This document shows positions 10,201 to 16,866 of a DNA stretch of 64,000 bases, in pieces. The DNA comes from JAJFUE01 sp039683515 (GTDB lineage: Bacteria; Sumerlaeota; Sumerlaeia; MVZB01), in contig JBDKRG010000034.1 of the NCBI GenBank assembly GCA_039683515.1, positions 1 to 64,000 of the forward strand, read 5' to 3'. How positions within the stretch are numbered: the stretch's first letter is position 1; every line of letters starts with the position of its first letter. The notes beneath the pieces were generated by a model. The model had not been told where the DNA came from and searched no databases. It was given only the letters and a program-made list of their open reading frames with translations. The position numbers and the translations under genes are program-made.

Positions 10201-10265
10201 AGGGCGATGAGGACACTCCATCCGTTTATCCGATCAAACGGTTTGGGCATGTTGAACCGTTTCAT
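1248..10265 (-). CDS. Giant secreted protein: 3x [terpene-cyclase-like toroid + MG2-like + FN3], TolB-like propeller, FN3, caspase-like peptidase
   Basis: The 3005-residue exported protein has a signal peptide at 1-36. Three supermodules of about 730 residues follow. Each has an alpha/alpha-toroid built of repeats of the type QNPDGGWG (about residues 40-560, 765-1295, 1500-2025), a macroglobulin MG2-like strand pattern (STDKTVYDAGETVQI, VSTDKAVYYGGEKVLI and a third copy near 2042), and an FN3-like domain opening with RPIN(V/I)YP. Next come a TolB/PD40-type beta-propeller (about 2240-2490, SPDGQWIAFSSD), a fourth FN3-like domain, and a caspase-fold (C13/C11-like) peptidase domain (about 2612-2845) with candidate dyad H2710 (YMVDHG) and C2756 (FDFCYSGG). 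The last residues are WTLYR. ATG at 10265 was chosen because AGGAG lies seven bases upstream; an in-frame start at 10283 lacks this. The toroids resemble the thioester-domain fold of alpha-2-macroglobulin, but no GCGEQ thioester motif is visible. It is probably a surface or extracellular protein; substrate unknown. Confidence 0.85.
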   Translation of the reverse strand: MKRFNMPKPFDRINGWSVLIALLTCVLALGPGSARAWDPVASRAAGARWLQVHQDMAGGWDAGEPFHGFALQALNETNYQATGQYVSLHNRVLSTQSMRGSWTGSHQPIPGLIESGMSKTWSGIILGLSAIRDAQASDGSWNGNVVDTQMAVSAFVAADQPDNPCVTKAVQWLKANQNADGGWGYQPSMDSDTSAYDACAALAGVVAPADPAVVKAKQWIAAHFEISALGDERAVQLEALLALGDTARAGQVASAIVAAQKPDGSWEYYAGATSTYATCRSLGALRRARAAGISGLNAAIEAGAQNLLGLIDGAGDPAGRYVKVIETAQAAAAMAAAGIAGGGMGARLRLESHLNDYYYYDFVFNGGCYEGTGWGLFGLALTGGDYGKICRVSSTILNSQAYPAGYWYDPDTATYTVLSLLGLAEAGNQAGVRFGLGMNWLQSAFDSGVAYGAGDLGLTLLAIEGTTQWSAFRDQIIGRLALQQNPDGGWGEYAGQPSRIDTTAAVLVGLESAGHRSLATIKAREFLGATQNPDGGWNPSVGLLESETGATALAVWALRPPDIFKEILVEISTDKTVYDAGETVQISVMCGIADPYTVTGSITDSRGARTELTFTKAGSVNAATFAVPETQAPDRFMIQASIVKGASYGATAKTFAVALNRPINVYPYDGITVPTLTPVLEASDFDRAGGAVHAASRWQIRKLASAADWSDTVYDSGERGDALTTLTLPAGFLAMGSSYAWRVQYQNTSGVWSQWSIPTAFSTEWGFGGGVNWLANHQSMQGGWEAMNYLEGWYLETLCEVGQRDSAMARRIHDHLLGMEYVGGAWPALENSALVGLMAYGDSPTETDIALAVKILKSRQAENGSWTDTSTNSPNSTMYTAEALRALCLVGEAGSPEAAKAVAWFKSNRNADGGWGDYPGAVSSPFSFPAVRSLAMALGASDAYVQSSYNYLKNHPVGAGSWAKHTELNTYVAMGDLARAQTSANQIVAAQFSNGAWDFSTGGTGDLGTTALMTTALCRAKNLGATVSGAFIDKALAFITAQVQPDGSVSGTGNYARVDLSAFAEMALIAAGQAGTEAVNRCRTRFVNHTSGQWHNYFTTDGFGSYCGGLAAATLSALGDSSALSVASTTANYLIANQNADGGWGVLSGSTSTVSETAMAVYGLRRAGRQGTTAFSRGVGWLQLAYGTGKVNNFYKGWLVQTLAGIDTYASFRSALAADLVGAQHADGGWSIGGEARSNCQATAAILIGLQAAGADAEAILRARAWIVANQNPDGGWGDYAGTLASDVTPTALALWAWSATRQVSQIELEVSTDKAVYYGGEKVLIRVDSPVADLDSIRATVTNPDGVQSTLPLVKTGATQYTGEFAVPTEQWPGRFTIAIDGAKGSQVGAATCCFDVLLNRPINIYPSGGAMIVPITPTLVGSDFAKDGVTHVASRWQVREESGPSDWSELAYEATVSGVDVLTSVTLPGGKLRADTTYAWRVCYRDSAGVWSGWSIPTVFSTFLPVTAGVNWLVVHQSSIGGWEITTHNEPLTLHALAAAGQTGSDAYQRVHEQLYQFQYTDGYFPLPERALWALLASGDTTANPKLALGMERLKAHMASDGSLNHAVDQTAWALRALVKGGAGREAAAAVAWLKSIQNSDGGFGDLPGSASNGPMTTLAILGLGDALGTGDTAVQRAWAYYKVNSCGAGSWASGHAVEACVKMGDLSRAGSLAAALKSCQLADGSWIMVGSTGSTIQTANNIVGLCAARAAGVTGLDLTIEKGVNCLTCRAQSDGTVLDSGDNSRIYLSSLAIRGLLSASPEKVAAIDLCRQRFQTHSGSGWGNYFQMNFHMAYNAGLACMALNRLGDSASQADAHDAALYMLGIQNTDGGWGPLVVSPSTPDSTAMVLLALSETGYRSDPKFTTGTGFISNSLTAGSLTNAYKGVALLALGASSSFAELRAALVQSLIVSQNPDGGWGEAAGAMSRVDTTAWVLLGLNAAGCTGTHTDSGRNWVIQQQKLDGSWGEYPGGLAGLVDVTGLAVWALSEVQPTTTIRLAVVTDRRSYICGETVQIMIACALADCDIAGTVTDPVGAETPLAFAKIDATHYSARFNIPLNQWPGMFVIAVSASGDGQTGAAARSFNVGLFRPINILPYDNGTTVSLRPVLKATDFDDTDTTATHCASQWQIRDITSDSDYSRTVFDSEVDTAHLTSITVPIGLLLHGQTYAWSVRYLDSLGRWSAWSLETVFTTVQASQWGERLVFDMDGDIWMMSTAGSEPVPLTAGPARDSSPRISPDGQWIAFSSDQGGPYQIWIMHPDGSGLRALTAFQSGNPITLDWSPASDRIAASGMGDSLYVVPTSGAAATRLLYLPLTQFRHVAWSSQNKIAIELSPFGNAAYTMAYAIDADGSGLIGVGTNGRTPAWTPDGAYVAFGSNGDIWRCRPDGSQPGHVTTGVDVEAVPAWSSDAATLFYRSYPALNPGVSTLMASAADGSRPVSLRYYNTAIGTIDTGVIALGSNMPPAQPAALEPVDGAQNLSLMPTLKASAFSDPNSGDTHAASHWQVRLASESYETAVIDEVSQAELTAYSVVVGSLVPGQRYFWRVCYTDNHGNIGPWSAESGFSTLPGPSAVQDKIIIVAGGGEFAGNPIVEQTKFLAGYAWRLSRNRQVPAAQIDLLSAFAMIDANGDGNNEVSASATRQSLMAALDPATGFAAGAEKLIVYMVDHGLRDGDTYHYRLNPTESVSAAELDAALDALQAAHPAMKIAVVFDFCYSGGFVIGCAPAADQYRICVSGSTQESLAIFNGTIAGVSFSNFFFDSLLAGANFKCAFDAAREGVLAAYSGPPTYPLQVPWLEDDGDGRISSKFDGTRAREFYWGSTAAYGISAPQILSVTPDQDIGENSTIKLSAEIAAGYAVQRVWATIVAPSTSYAAGEPITTVREVNLVREGTTRIWSATITNLMDAGQYHITYYARGYDTSGTSAAGGVQAFASEALVSSPRPTVISKDKASRNAVQAPWTLYR

Positions 10266-10354
10266 AGTGACTCTCCTGGGCATAAAAACGTGACAGGGCT
10301 GCCGGTCTCGTTGAATCTGTCTTTTTTAATTCAAAACTTTGTTGTCTGCAATAT

Positions 10355-13123
10355 TTACCGGGATGGCGACGGCGCATCCGCCTCCGGCCGGACCTGGATC
10401 ATCGATTCGATCCGATTATATCGCTCGTCCCATTTCTGGACGTCCTCGAGCGCGTCCAGCGGCGTCGTCCAGCGCAGGATCTCGCGCAGCGCATCGCGCT
10501 GGTCAAAGATGTTTTGTGATTGAATCGCGAAATCGAGCGAAAGCTTCAGGTAATCCCGCCCCGAAAGGTGGTTGACGATCTGGGTCTGGCTCATGAGGCG
10601 CCCCTTGAGCCGGCAGACGGTCGCCATCAGGTCGCTCCAGTTGGCGGCCTCGATCTGGCGCGCCAGTTCGACGACCCGGTCGAGGCACTCCCGGACCCGT
10701 TCCTCGGGGGCGCCGTCCCGGGTCTGGGCGTCGATCAGGTCGAGCTCGATCTGGACCTGCTTCTCGGTCGCCGCGGCGCCACGCGCCAGGTTGAGCGCCT
10801 GCGTGAGCAGGGCCGCGGCGCGGTCGTGGCGGCCGCCGGCGGCATGGGCCAGGCCGAGGTTCTCGAGCGCCGTCATCTCGATCATCGGGTCCTCGACCTG
10901 CCGCGCAAGCTCGAGGGCCGAGGCCCCGTGCTCGATCGCGAGCGAGACCAGCCCGGCCCGCCGCTGGAGGTTCGACAGGTTGACTTCCAGCGTCGCCTCG
11001 CCGGTGCGGTAGCCGCTCTGGCGCGCATATTCGAGGGCCTGTTCGTAGTTGCGAAGGGCCGGCTGGATCTCGCCGAGCTGCTCCTGGATGATGGCCAGGT
11101 TGAGCAGGGCGGCGACGAGCCCGAAGCGGTCGCCGCTGCGCAGGCGCAGCGCCGAGGCGGCCCGGAACGCCTTGGCGGCCTCGGCGTACTGGCCCCAGCG
11201 CCAGTAGATCAGCCCCGTATTGTTCAGGGCGTCGGCCTCGAGATCGGTAATGCGCAGTTTCTGGGCTTTTTCGGCCAGGTCGCGGAAGGCGGCGAGCGCC
11301 ATCTCGTAGCGGCCGGCATGCAGGTCGATGACGCCGAGCGCGTTGAGCACCGTGCACTCGGCATGCGGGTTGCCGATGCGCCGGGCCGCCTCGCGCAGGG
11401 GCCGCAGCACGTCCTGGGCCTCCTGGTTTTCGCCGCGGCGCAGCAGCGCGACCCCCCGCTCCAGCCGCGCCAGCAGGTAGAGGTTTTCGTTGCCGATCTG
11501 CTCGATCAGCGCGTCGGCCCCCTCGAGCAGCTCGCCCCCCTCGTCGGCCTTGCCGGTCAGGCGCAGCAGGCGCGCCAGCTGGACCATCGTCCGGATCAGG
11601 CGCGTCTTGTTGATGGTCGACGGCTCGAGCTCGCGCAGGTCCTCGAGCGCCTTGCGGTAGCACTCGATGGCCGACCGGTACTCGCCGAGCCGGCAGCGCC
11701 GGTCGGCGGCCCGGATCTGGCAGGAAAGCGCCCGGTCGACTTCGCCGGCGCGCGACCAGTGCCAGGCCAGCGTGTCGAGGTGCTCGTTGAGGTCCTGGCC
11801 GTAAAACTTCTCCATGACCGAGGCGACCTGGGCGTGGAGCGCGCGGCGCTGGTCCTCGGGCATCGTCTCGTAGGCCAGCTCGCGCACGTAACCCTCGACG
11901 AACCGCACGCGCGGGCCGTTCTTGTGGTTGTAAAGCTCGATGACGCGGCGCCCCTCGAGCGCGCGCAGCCGCCCCTCGAGCCCGTCGCGGATCTGGTCGA
12001 AGCACTCGAGCAGCCCCAGCGAGCAATCCGGCCCCAGCAGGGCCGCGACCATCAGCAGGCGCTGGGAGTGGTCGTCCATCTGCAGCAGTCGCCGGCCGAT
12101 CAGCTCCTCGAGGCTCAGCGGGACGATCTCGACAATATGGGCGACCTGATCGGGCTTGAGCGGGCCGGCGTTCTCGGCCATGACGCGGGCGACGAGCCGG
12201 CTCAGTTCCTGGATGAAGAGCGGCGTGCCGACGTCCTGCTCGATGACGTGGCGACGCAGTTCGGGCAGAAAGTCCAGGGCGGGGGCGAGGTGGTCGAACA
12301 GCTGGCCGCGCTCGCCGGCGGTAAGCGGCCCGAGCTTGATGCTCAGGCCGGGCGCGGCCGCCGGCCGCCAGCCGGATGCGGCGTCGCGGGTCAGGGCGAT
12401 GATCGTCAGGCCGTCGCCGCCGAGGCCGTCGAGCGCGGCATTGAGCCATTCGCCGCTGGCGTCGTCGAGCCAGTGGGCATGGTCGACGACAAGGCAGACG
12501 CCCGTGTGGTCGGCCTGCGAGGCGATCAGCCGGCCGAGGATCCGGTGCACGTTGCGCCGGATGTTTTCGGCGGCCAGCCCCCGGGAGGCGGCCATGCCGG
12601 CGGGCGTCCCGAGCGCCGCCTTGAGGTAAATCGCGTCGGTCTGCTCGAGCTCGGCGGTGGCCCGCGCCAGCTCCTCGAGCCGGGCGTCGACCTGCGCCGG
12701 CGCCAGGCGCGGCCCAATCCCCGCCAGCTGCCGGATCCACCGGAAGGCCGGGCCCAGAATGAGGTTCGGGCCGTGGCTGACGGCGCTCCAGTCGATCCTG
12801 CGCGGCGGGGCGGCCAGGCCGGCGAGCGCCTCGTCGACAAGACGGCTCTTGCCGACGCCAGCGGGTCCCTGGACGAGGATCAAACGCGAACGCTCCGCGA
12901 CCGGCGCGGTGAGCGCGGCGCGGAGGGATTTCAGTTCCGATTGACGGCCGATCAGCGGGATGGCGGGGGACTGGGCAATATTCTCCGCACCTGCCGGCTG
13001 GAGATCTTCCGCGGGTGGGAGGGGTTCGGCTTCCCTCCAGCCGGTCAGGTGCAGACTGGAACCGCACACCATGCATTGGCGGCGGGGATGTTCAATGGTT
13101 TCGAGACAGACGGGGCACTCCAT
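10355..13123 (-). CDS. Zinc-ribbon / AAA-type ATPase with TPR repeats
   Basis: The 922-residue cytoplasmic protein has three parts. The N-terminus is a short zinc ribbon with two CxxC pairs (C3/C6 and C17/C20). An ATPase domain of the predicted-ATPase/AAA_16 type follows, with Walker A GPAGVGKS at 86-93 and Walker B LVVDHAHWLDD at 211-221. From about residue 460 to 830 there are TPR repeats such as ALNNTGLIYWRWGQYAEAAKAF. This layout is seen in signal-transduction ATPases (STAND-like, or partners of cyclases and kinases). ATG is preceded by AAGGA at eight bases. The gene lies 55 bp after the HTH gene and about 90 bp before the giant secreted protein gene, all on one strand. A regulatory or conflict-sensor role is inferred only. 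Confidence 0.8.
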   Translation of the reverse strand: MECPVCLETIEHPRRQCMVCGSSLHLTGWREAEPLPPAEDLQPAGAENIAQSPAIPLIGRQSELKSLRAALTAPVAERSRLILVQGPAGVGKSRLVDEALAGLAAPPRRIDWSAVSHGPNLILGPAFRWIRQLAGIGPRLAPAQVDARLEELARATAELEQTDAIYLKAALGTPAGMAASRGLAAENIRRNVHRILGRLIASQADHTGVCLVVDHAHWLDDASGEWLNAALDGLGGDGLTIIALTRDAASGWRPAAAPGLSIKLGPLTAGERGQLFDHLAPALDFLPELRRHVIEQDVGTPLFIQELSRLVARVMAENAGPLKPDQVAHIVEIVPLSLEELIGRRLLQMDDHSQRLLMVAALLGPDCSLGLLECFDQIRDGLEGRLRALEGRRVIELYNHKNGPRVRFVEGYVRELAYETMPEDQRRALHAQVASVMEKFYGQDLNEHLDTLAWHWSRAGEVDRALSCQIRAADRRCRLGEYRSAIECYRKALEDLRELEPSTINKTRLIRTMVQLARLLRLTGKADEGGELLEGADALIEQIGNENLYLLARLERGVALLRRGENQEAQDVLRPLREAARRIGNPHAECTVLNALGVIDLHAGRYEMALAAFRDLAEKAQKLRITDLEADALNNTGLIYWRWGQYAEAAKAFRAASALRLRSGDRFGLVAALLNLAIIQEQLGEIQPALRNYEQALEYARQSGYRTGEATLEVNLSNLQRRAGLVSLAIEHGASALELARQVEDPMIEMTALENLGLAHAAGGRHDRAAALLTQALNLARGAAATEKQVQIELDLIDAQTRDGAPEERVRECLDRVVELARQIEAANWSDLMATVCRLKGRLMSQTQIVNHLSGRDYLKLSLDFAIQSQNIFDQRDALREILRWTTPLDALEDVQKWDERYNRIESMIQVRPEADAPSPSR

Positions 13124-13177
13124 CGGCTGCGTCCTTCATGGAGATGGTCTCCCCACCCCTCGATGTTGTTTTTTAAA

Positions 13178-13387
13178 TCAGCCGAAATTCTCATTGTGGT
13201 GGCTGGTGTGCTGTTCAATCCACTCCTTGACCCACTCCTTGCGGAACCGCCACTGGCGGCCCACCCGCAGGGCCTGAATCTCGTGGGCGTCGATCAGCCG
13301 CAGAATCGTGCGCGGGCTGACATTGAACATTGCAGCCACTTCCTCGACCGTCAGCATCGTCTCCATTTTTGGCTCGTTGTCGGTCAT
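13178..13387 (-). CDS. Small excisionase/MerR-type helix-turn-helix DNA-binding protein
   Basis: The roughly 69-residue protein is almost entirely an excisionase-family (HTH_17) winged-helix domain: MLTVEEVAAMFNVSPRTILR, then a recognition wing LRVGRQWRF and a terminal helix. Such proteins are DNA-binding adaptors or excisionases. The ATG at 13387 is preferred over an in-frame TTG at 13408. There is no integrase nearby, so phage excision is unlikely. Its place between dnaJ and the AAA/TPR gene suggests a local regulator. Confidence 0.75.
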   Translation of the reverse strand: MTDNEPKMETMLTVEEVAAMFNVSPRTILRLIDAHEIQALRVGRQWRFRKEWVKEWIEQHTSHHNENFG

Positions 13388-13537
13388 GATGTTTTTCTTA
13401 ACCCCCAATTTTATGGAGAATCAATCGTCTTGATTGACACTCTATGTCTTTTCTGTCCGCGATGTCAAATGAAAATTGATCTTTTTTCCAACGTGGCGGA
13501 TTCGCCGAAAAAACCGGATCTATTGATATGTTTCCAT

Positions 13538-14560
13538 TCAGCCGCGTGGGTTGAATTGCGAGACACGGCCGAGCCTCTCGACCAGGTCGCGCTCCTGCTC
13601 GGTCAGGCTGGTTGGAACCTTGATGGAAACCCGCAGGAACAAATCCCCTCGTGCGCCTCCTTTCAGCGGCCAGCCGCGGCCGCGCACCCGGAGCCTCTTG
13701 CCGCTGTCGATCCCGGCCGGCACCTTGACCTGAACCGGTCCGCCCAGCGTCTGGACCGTAATCGTCGCCCCGAGCATCGCCTCCCACGGCGCAAGAGACA
13801 ATTCCATGGTGAGGTCGTCGCCCTCGAGCGTGTAGCGGGGGTGCGGCGCGACGTGGATCGTGATCAGCAGGTCCCCGCCGGCGCCGAAGGCCTTGCCCTG
13901 GCCGCGCAGCCGGATCTTCTGCCCGTCGCGGATGCCGGCCGGGATTTTCACGTCGTACGTCTGCGAGGCGCCGGTGCTCCCCTTGAGCGCCAGCGTGCGG
14001 GTCGTGCCCGCGAAGGCGTCCTCGAGCGAGACGTTCAATTCGGTCTCGACGTTGCCGCCGGCGCGGTGGCCCTGGCCGAAGGTTCGCTCGCCGCCGCCGA
14101 ACAGGTTCTCGAAGCCGGCCGGCCCCTGCGCCCCCATCCCCCCGCGCCCGCCGAACGGGCCGCCGCCGCCGAAGAGCGTCTCGAAGAAATCGCTGAAGCC
14201 GCCGCCGCCGGTGTTGAACGTGAACGTCGCGCCGCCGGGTTGCGCGCCGCCGCGAGCGCCGCGGGCGGCGCCGCCTCCCATGAACTGGCCGAAGATATCC
14301 CCCAGGTCCTCCGGGTTGATGCTCTGGCCCTGGCGCCAGTTGGAGCCGAGGCGGTCATAGGCTTCGCGTTTTTTGGGGTCGCCCAAGACCTCGTTGGCCT
14401 CGTTGATCTCCTTGAATTTTTCCTCCATCTGCTTGGAGCCGGCGTGGCGGTCGGGATGGTACTTGGCCGCGAGCTTGCGGTAGGCCTTTTTGATCTCGTC
14501 GCCGGTCGCGCCGCGCTCCAGGCCGAGGATCTTGTAGTAATCCTTGTATTGAACGCTCAT
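13538..14560 (-). CDS. cbpA: DnaJ-class co-chaperone of the CbpA type
   Basis: The 340-residue protein has an N-terminal J domain (residues 7-70) with the DnaK-stimulating HPD motif at 35-37. A Gly-rich linker (about 95-160) follows, then a C-terminal substrate-binding domain (175-335) containing typical IPAGIRDGQKIRLRGQG and VPAGIDSGKRLRVRGRGW segments. The Cys-rich zinc finger of classical DnaJ is absent, which makes it a CbpA/DnaJ type II protein. It acts in the cytoplasm with DnaK. It heads the minus-strand series leading to the HTH, ATPase and giant protein genes. No strong ribosome binding site is visible at the ATG. Confidence 0.92.
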   Translation of the reverse strand: MSVQYKDYYKILGLERGATGDEIKKAYRKLAAKYHPDRHAGSKQMEEKFKEINEANEVLGDPKKREAYDRLGSNWRQGQSINPEDLGDIFGQFMGGGAARGARGGAQPGGATFTFNTGGGGFSDFFETLFGGGGPFGGRGGMGAQGPAGFENLFGGGERTFGQGHRAGGNVETELNVSLEDAFAGTTRTLALKGSTGASQTYDVKIPAGIRDGQKIRLRGQGKAFGAGGDLLITIHVAPHPRYTLEGDDLTMELSLAPWEAMLGATITVQTLGGPVQVKVPAGIDSGKRLRVRGRGWPLKGGARGDLFLRVSIKVPTSLTEQERDLVERLGRVSQFNPRG

Positions 14561-14759
14561 CGGTTAAAGCTGGTCACCTCGCTGGCGGATCGCTCATGCA
14601 GTCATTTTCAGTATAAAACTTGCGCGACCTGTCGGAAACGGGAAAAAATGGCTTAAGTTTGACCGCCGAAGCAACCGATAAGCTGGACGAGCGGCCGGGG
14701 TTTGGCCTCGGCGCGCCGCCGTCGATTGCCTCGCACGGAGCCCGTCAAGGAGTGTGCCG

Positions 14760-15023
14760 ATGAAAAAGTCTCTTTTCGCCGCGCTGTTCGCCATCGGGAT
14801 GATGGCCGCGCCGTCCATCGCGCAGGCGCATGTCTACGATCGCGATGACTCGGATTACCCGCTGCGCTACGTCGCCTACGTCGTCCACCCGGTCGGCATG
14901 CTGGCCGAATACGCCGTCCTGCGCCCGATCCACTGGGTCGTGTCGCAGCCGGTCGTCGCGCCGATTGTCGGCCACTACCCCAACCGGTGCGAAGAAAAAG
15001 ACACGTATTTCGAATTCTATTGA
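14760..15023 (+). CDS. Small exported protein, conserved hypothetical
   Basis: The 87-residue product has a textbook signal peptide (MKKSLFAALFAIGM, cleavage after AQA). The short mature chain contains the phrases PLRYVAYVVHPVGMLAEY and RPIHWVVSQP. I believe similar small exported proteins occur across several phyla, but I cannot name the family. ATG at 14760 is chosen because AAGGAG (14747-14752) lies seven bases upstream; an in-frame GTG two codons earlier overlaps poorly with that site. A strong terminator follows at 15092-15138, so the gene is probably a monocistron. Function unknown; periplasmic or outer-membrane location inferred. Confidence 0.75.
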   Translation: MKKSLFAALFAIGMMAAPSIAQAHVYDRDDSDYPLRYVAYVVHPVGMLAEYAVLRPIHWVVSQPVVAPIVGHYPNRCEEKDTYFEFY

Positions 15024-15091
15024 GATCCGCCTGAACAGCACCGCGACTCGCCGGCGTCCACGCGGCGAAATGGTGCCGCATGCATACCGGA

Positions 15092-15138
15092 GCCCCGCCA
15101 CGTTCGGCCCGCGCCGAACGCGGCGGGGTTTTCGTTTT
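15092..15138 (+). terminator. Rho-independent terminator of the small exported protein gene
   Basis: A hairpin with arms CCCCGCC-A-CGTTCGG and CCGAACG-C-GGCGGGG (15093-15107 and 15114-15128) has a six-base loop. It is followed by TTTTCGTTTT. The stem is 14 pairs with one mismatch. Confidence 0.9.
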
Positions 15139-15421
15139 CTGAGAGGGAGGGGGCGGCGGCTTCACGGGCGAAAGGACCCAAGGGACCTAAGGGATCAAAG
15201 ATTTGGGTAGCCGGGCGAGTGACAAAAGTTTTCGGCAATAGGAATCGCCGGCGAGGGCGCCGGCGCCACAGTGCGATGAGCTATTCGATTCCGAACAGCT
15301 GTTTTCGATGTGGGGCCGGCGCCCCCGCCGGCCATTCACGCATCATTCTTGTCAACCACTCTAGCCGGTTTTGCGGATCGCGGGCGGGCGGGAGGAAAAC
15401 CTTCTTATTACAAAAGGCTCT
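15139..15421. repeat. Intergenic segment with micro-repeats and GC hairpins
   Basis: No gene is seen. The segment holds a GGACC(C/T)AAGGG-type array at 15171-15196 and a pair of related GC-rich motifs. GCCGGCGAGGGCGCCGGCGC (about 15247-15268) and the opposing GGGGCCGGCGCCCCCGCCGG (about 15313-15333) form an imperfect inverted repeat. A motif like the second one recurs near 37419-37438. Confidence 0.55.
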
Positions 15422-16021
15422 TCAGATAGCTTCATCATGCCGCATGATGGTGGGGTGAATGCCGGCGTCATCGATGATCATCAGGACTCGCTGATCCCAT
15501 TTTTCGCGCGGGAGCGTCTCGACAATCTGGGTTGAGAATCCGTAAGCCACCGCGAGGGCATGCCGGTTCTCTTTCAAAAGCCGGTCGTAGTAGCCGCCGC
15601 CGTAGCCGAGCCGCCAGCCCTCGCGCGTAAAGAGCAGGCCGGGAACGAAAATGATATCCAGGGCATCGGCGGGGACGCGCGGGCACTTGGCCGGGTCCGG
15701 CTCGAGGATGCCGTACGCCCCCGGCCTGCACGCTTCGGGAAATTGATTCACCGCCCGCATCTCGATCCGCTTCTCGCCGCGCACGACCAGCGGCAGCGCG
15801 ACCCCGATCCCGCGCGCCAGCAGCGCCTTGATGAGTTGATGCGTGTCGATCTCGTCGCCGAAGCTGGCAAAGAGCGCGGCGGAATTGGCTTTTTTCTCTT
15901 CAATGAACTGGATCGCGTTTGCGGCGGCGGCTTGCTCGGCACGGGCGCGCCACGCGGGGTCGAGCCCCCGGCGCCGCTCGGCGGCCCACCGCCGCAGCTC
16001 GCGCTTGTCGGCGATCGTCAT
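15422..16021 (-). CDS. 5-formyltetrahydrofolate cyclo-ligase
   Basis: The 199-residue protein converts 5-formyl-THF to 5,10-methenyl-THF using ATP in folate one-carbon metabolism (MTHFS/YgfA family). It shows the N-terminal KRELRRWAAERR helix, the central FVPGLLFTREGWRLGYGGGYYDR segment in two parts (nucleotide/substrate loop) and a downstream LPREKWDQRV segment. Length is typical. Its ATG overlaps the stop of the upstream nucleotidyltransferase-like gene (ATGA, 16018-16021), so the two are translationally coupled. Confidence 0.93.
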   Translation of the reverse strand: MTIADKRELRRWAAERRRGLDPAWRARAEQAAAANAIQFIEEKKANSAALFASFGDEIDTHQLIKALLARGIGVALPLVVRGEKRIEMRAVNQFPEACRPGAYGILEPDPAKCPRVPADALDIIFVPGLLFTREGWRLGYGGGYYDRLLKENRHALAVAYGFSTQIVETLPREKWDQRVLMIIDDAGIHPTIMRHDEAI

Positions 16022-16827
16022 TCGGAGCCGGCCTGGCTGAGGAATTCGAGCCGCTCGAGCGCGCCTTCGAGGTCGGCGCGGCCGCGCACGCGCAGGCTCG
16101 AGAAATTCTCGCCCGCCACGGCGTGGACCATGTTCTCGGTCACGACCCAGCGCACCATGTCGGAGAGCCTCGTCAGCTCCTCGCGCCGGATGCGCGCGCG
16201 GATTTCGTCGAGCGCCCGCGAGCCGATCTTCAAGACGCCCAGGCTCACCCCCTGCGCGACGAGGCCGTTGAGCTCGGCCGAGTAACGCAGGATCTGCTGG
16301 TCGACGTTGATCTGCAGCTTGATCGAGCCGCGCGGCATCACGCCGCTGAAGTCGCTCAGCAGCAGGTTCTCGCGGTGGTCGTGCGTCATGCGTTTCAAAA
16401 TCGTCGGGTGCAGCAGCCGGTTGGCCTCGAGCACGAGCAGCCCGACCGGGTTGGGGTAGCTCTGCGCCACGGCCATCCCCGCCAGCGCCCCGATGTCGCC
16501 CTGGCCGGTGACGATGACCGGCGGGATCGGCGCGGCCGCCGACTCGACCAGCGGCAGAATATCGATATCGCCGGGGGGCGTCGTGATTTCGACGTGTGGG
16601 ACGGAGGCCGCCTTGAGCGACTCCAGAATATGGATCAGCACGGGCCGGCCGGCCAGGTCAAGCTGGCAGGCGTGGTAGACGACCGGGTCGCCGGCGAGCA
16701 GGAGCACCGGCACGGCCGGCGGCGGGACGAACGACGGCGCCTCGCCGCGGGGCTCGGCCTCCAGCTCCGCCTCGAGCTCCATCTTCTCGATCCAATCGGG
16801 CGCGATCTGTGGTTCCTTGTAAAGCAT
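16018..16827 (-). CDS. Nucleotidyltransferase-like protein, probably degenerate
   Basis: The 269-residue cytoplasmic protein starts with an acidic, low-complexity leader (residues 1-38). From residue 39, VPVLLLAGDP...LDLAGRPVLIHILESLKAA resembles the opening of sugar-nucleotidyl/MobA-like transferases. The signature GxGTRM nucleotide loop and the metal-binding Asp are not evident, so catalysis is doubtful. Later segments (VIVTGQGDIGALAGMAVAQSY) keep the alternating alpha/beta pattern. It overlaps the 5-formyl-THF cyclo-ligase gene by four bases. The assignment rests on fold resemblance only. Confidence 0.5.
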   Translation of the reverse strand: MLYKEPQIAPDWIEKMELEAELEAEPRGEAPSFVPPPAVPVLLLAGDPVVYHACQLDLAGRPVLIHILESLKAASVPHVEITTPPGDIDILPLVESAAAPIPPVIVTGQGDIGALAGMAVAQSYPNPVGLLVLEANRLLHPTILKRMTHDHRENLLLSDFSGVMPRGSIKLQINVDQQILRYSAELNGLVAQGVSLGVLKIGSRALDEIRARIRREELTRLSDMVRWVVTENMVHAVAGENFSSLRVRGRADLEGALERLEFLSQAGSE

Positions 16828-16866
16828 CGTATGGTTATCGTAATCGAATGGATTTGGAGATTACAA

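Noticed and set aside
1248..10265. Giant protein as a functional squalene cyclase
   Set aside because: Toroid repeats look alike, but the protein is exported, the DxDD catalytic motif is not intact, and the toroid is triplicated next to FN3 and MG2-like domains.
13178..13387. Phage excisionase
   Set aside because: No integrase, attachment site or phage genes nearby; these small HTH domains are common in non-phage regulators.
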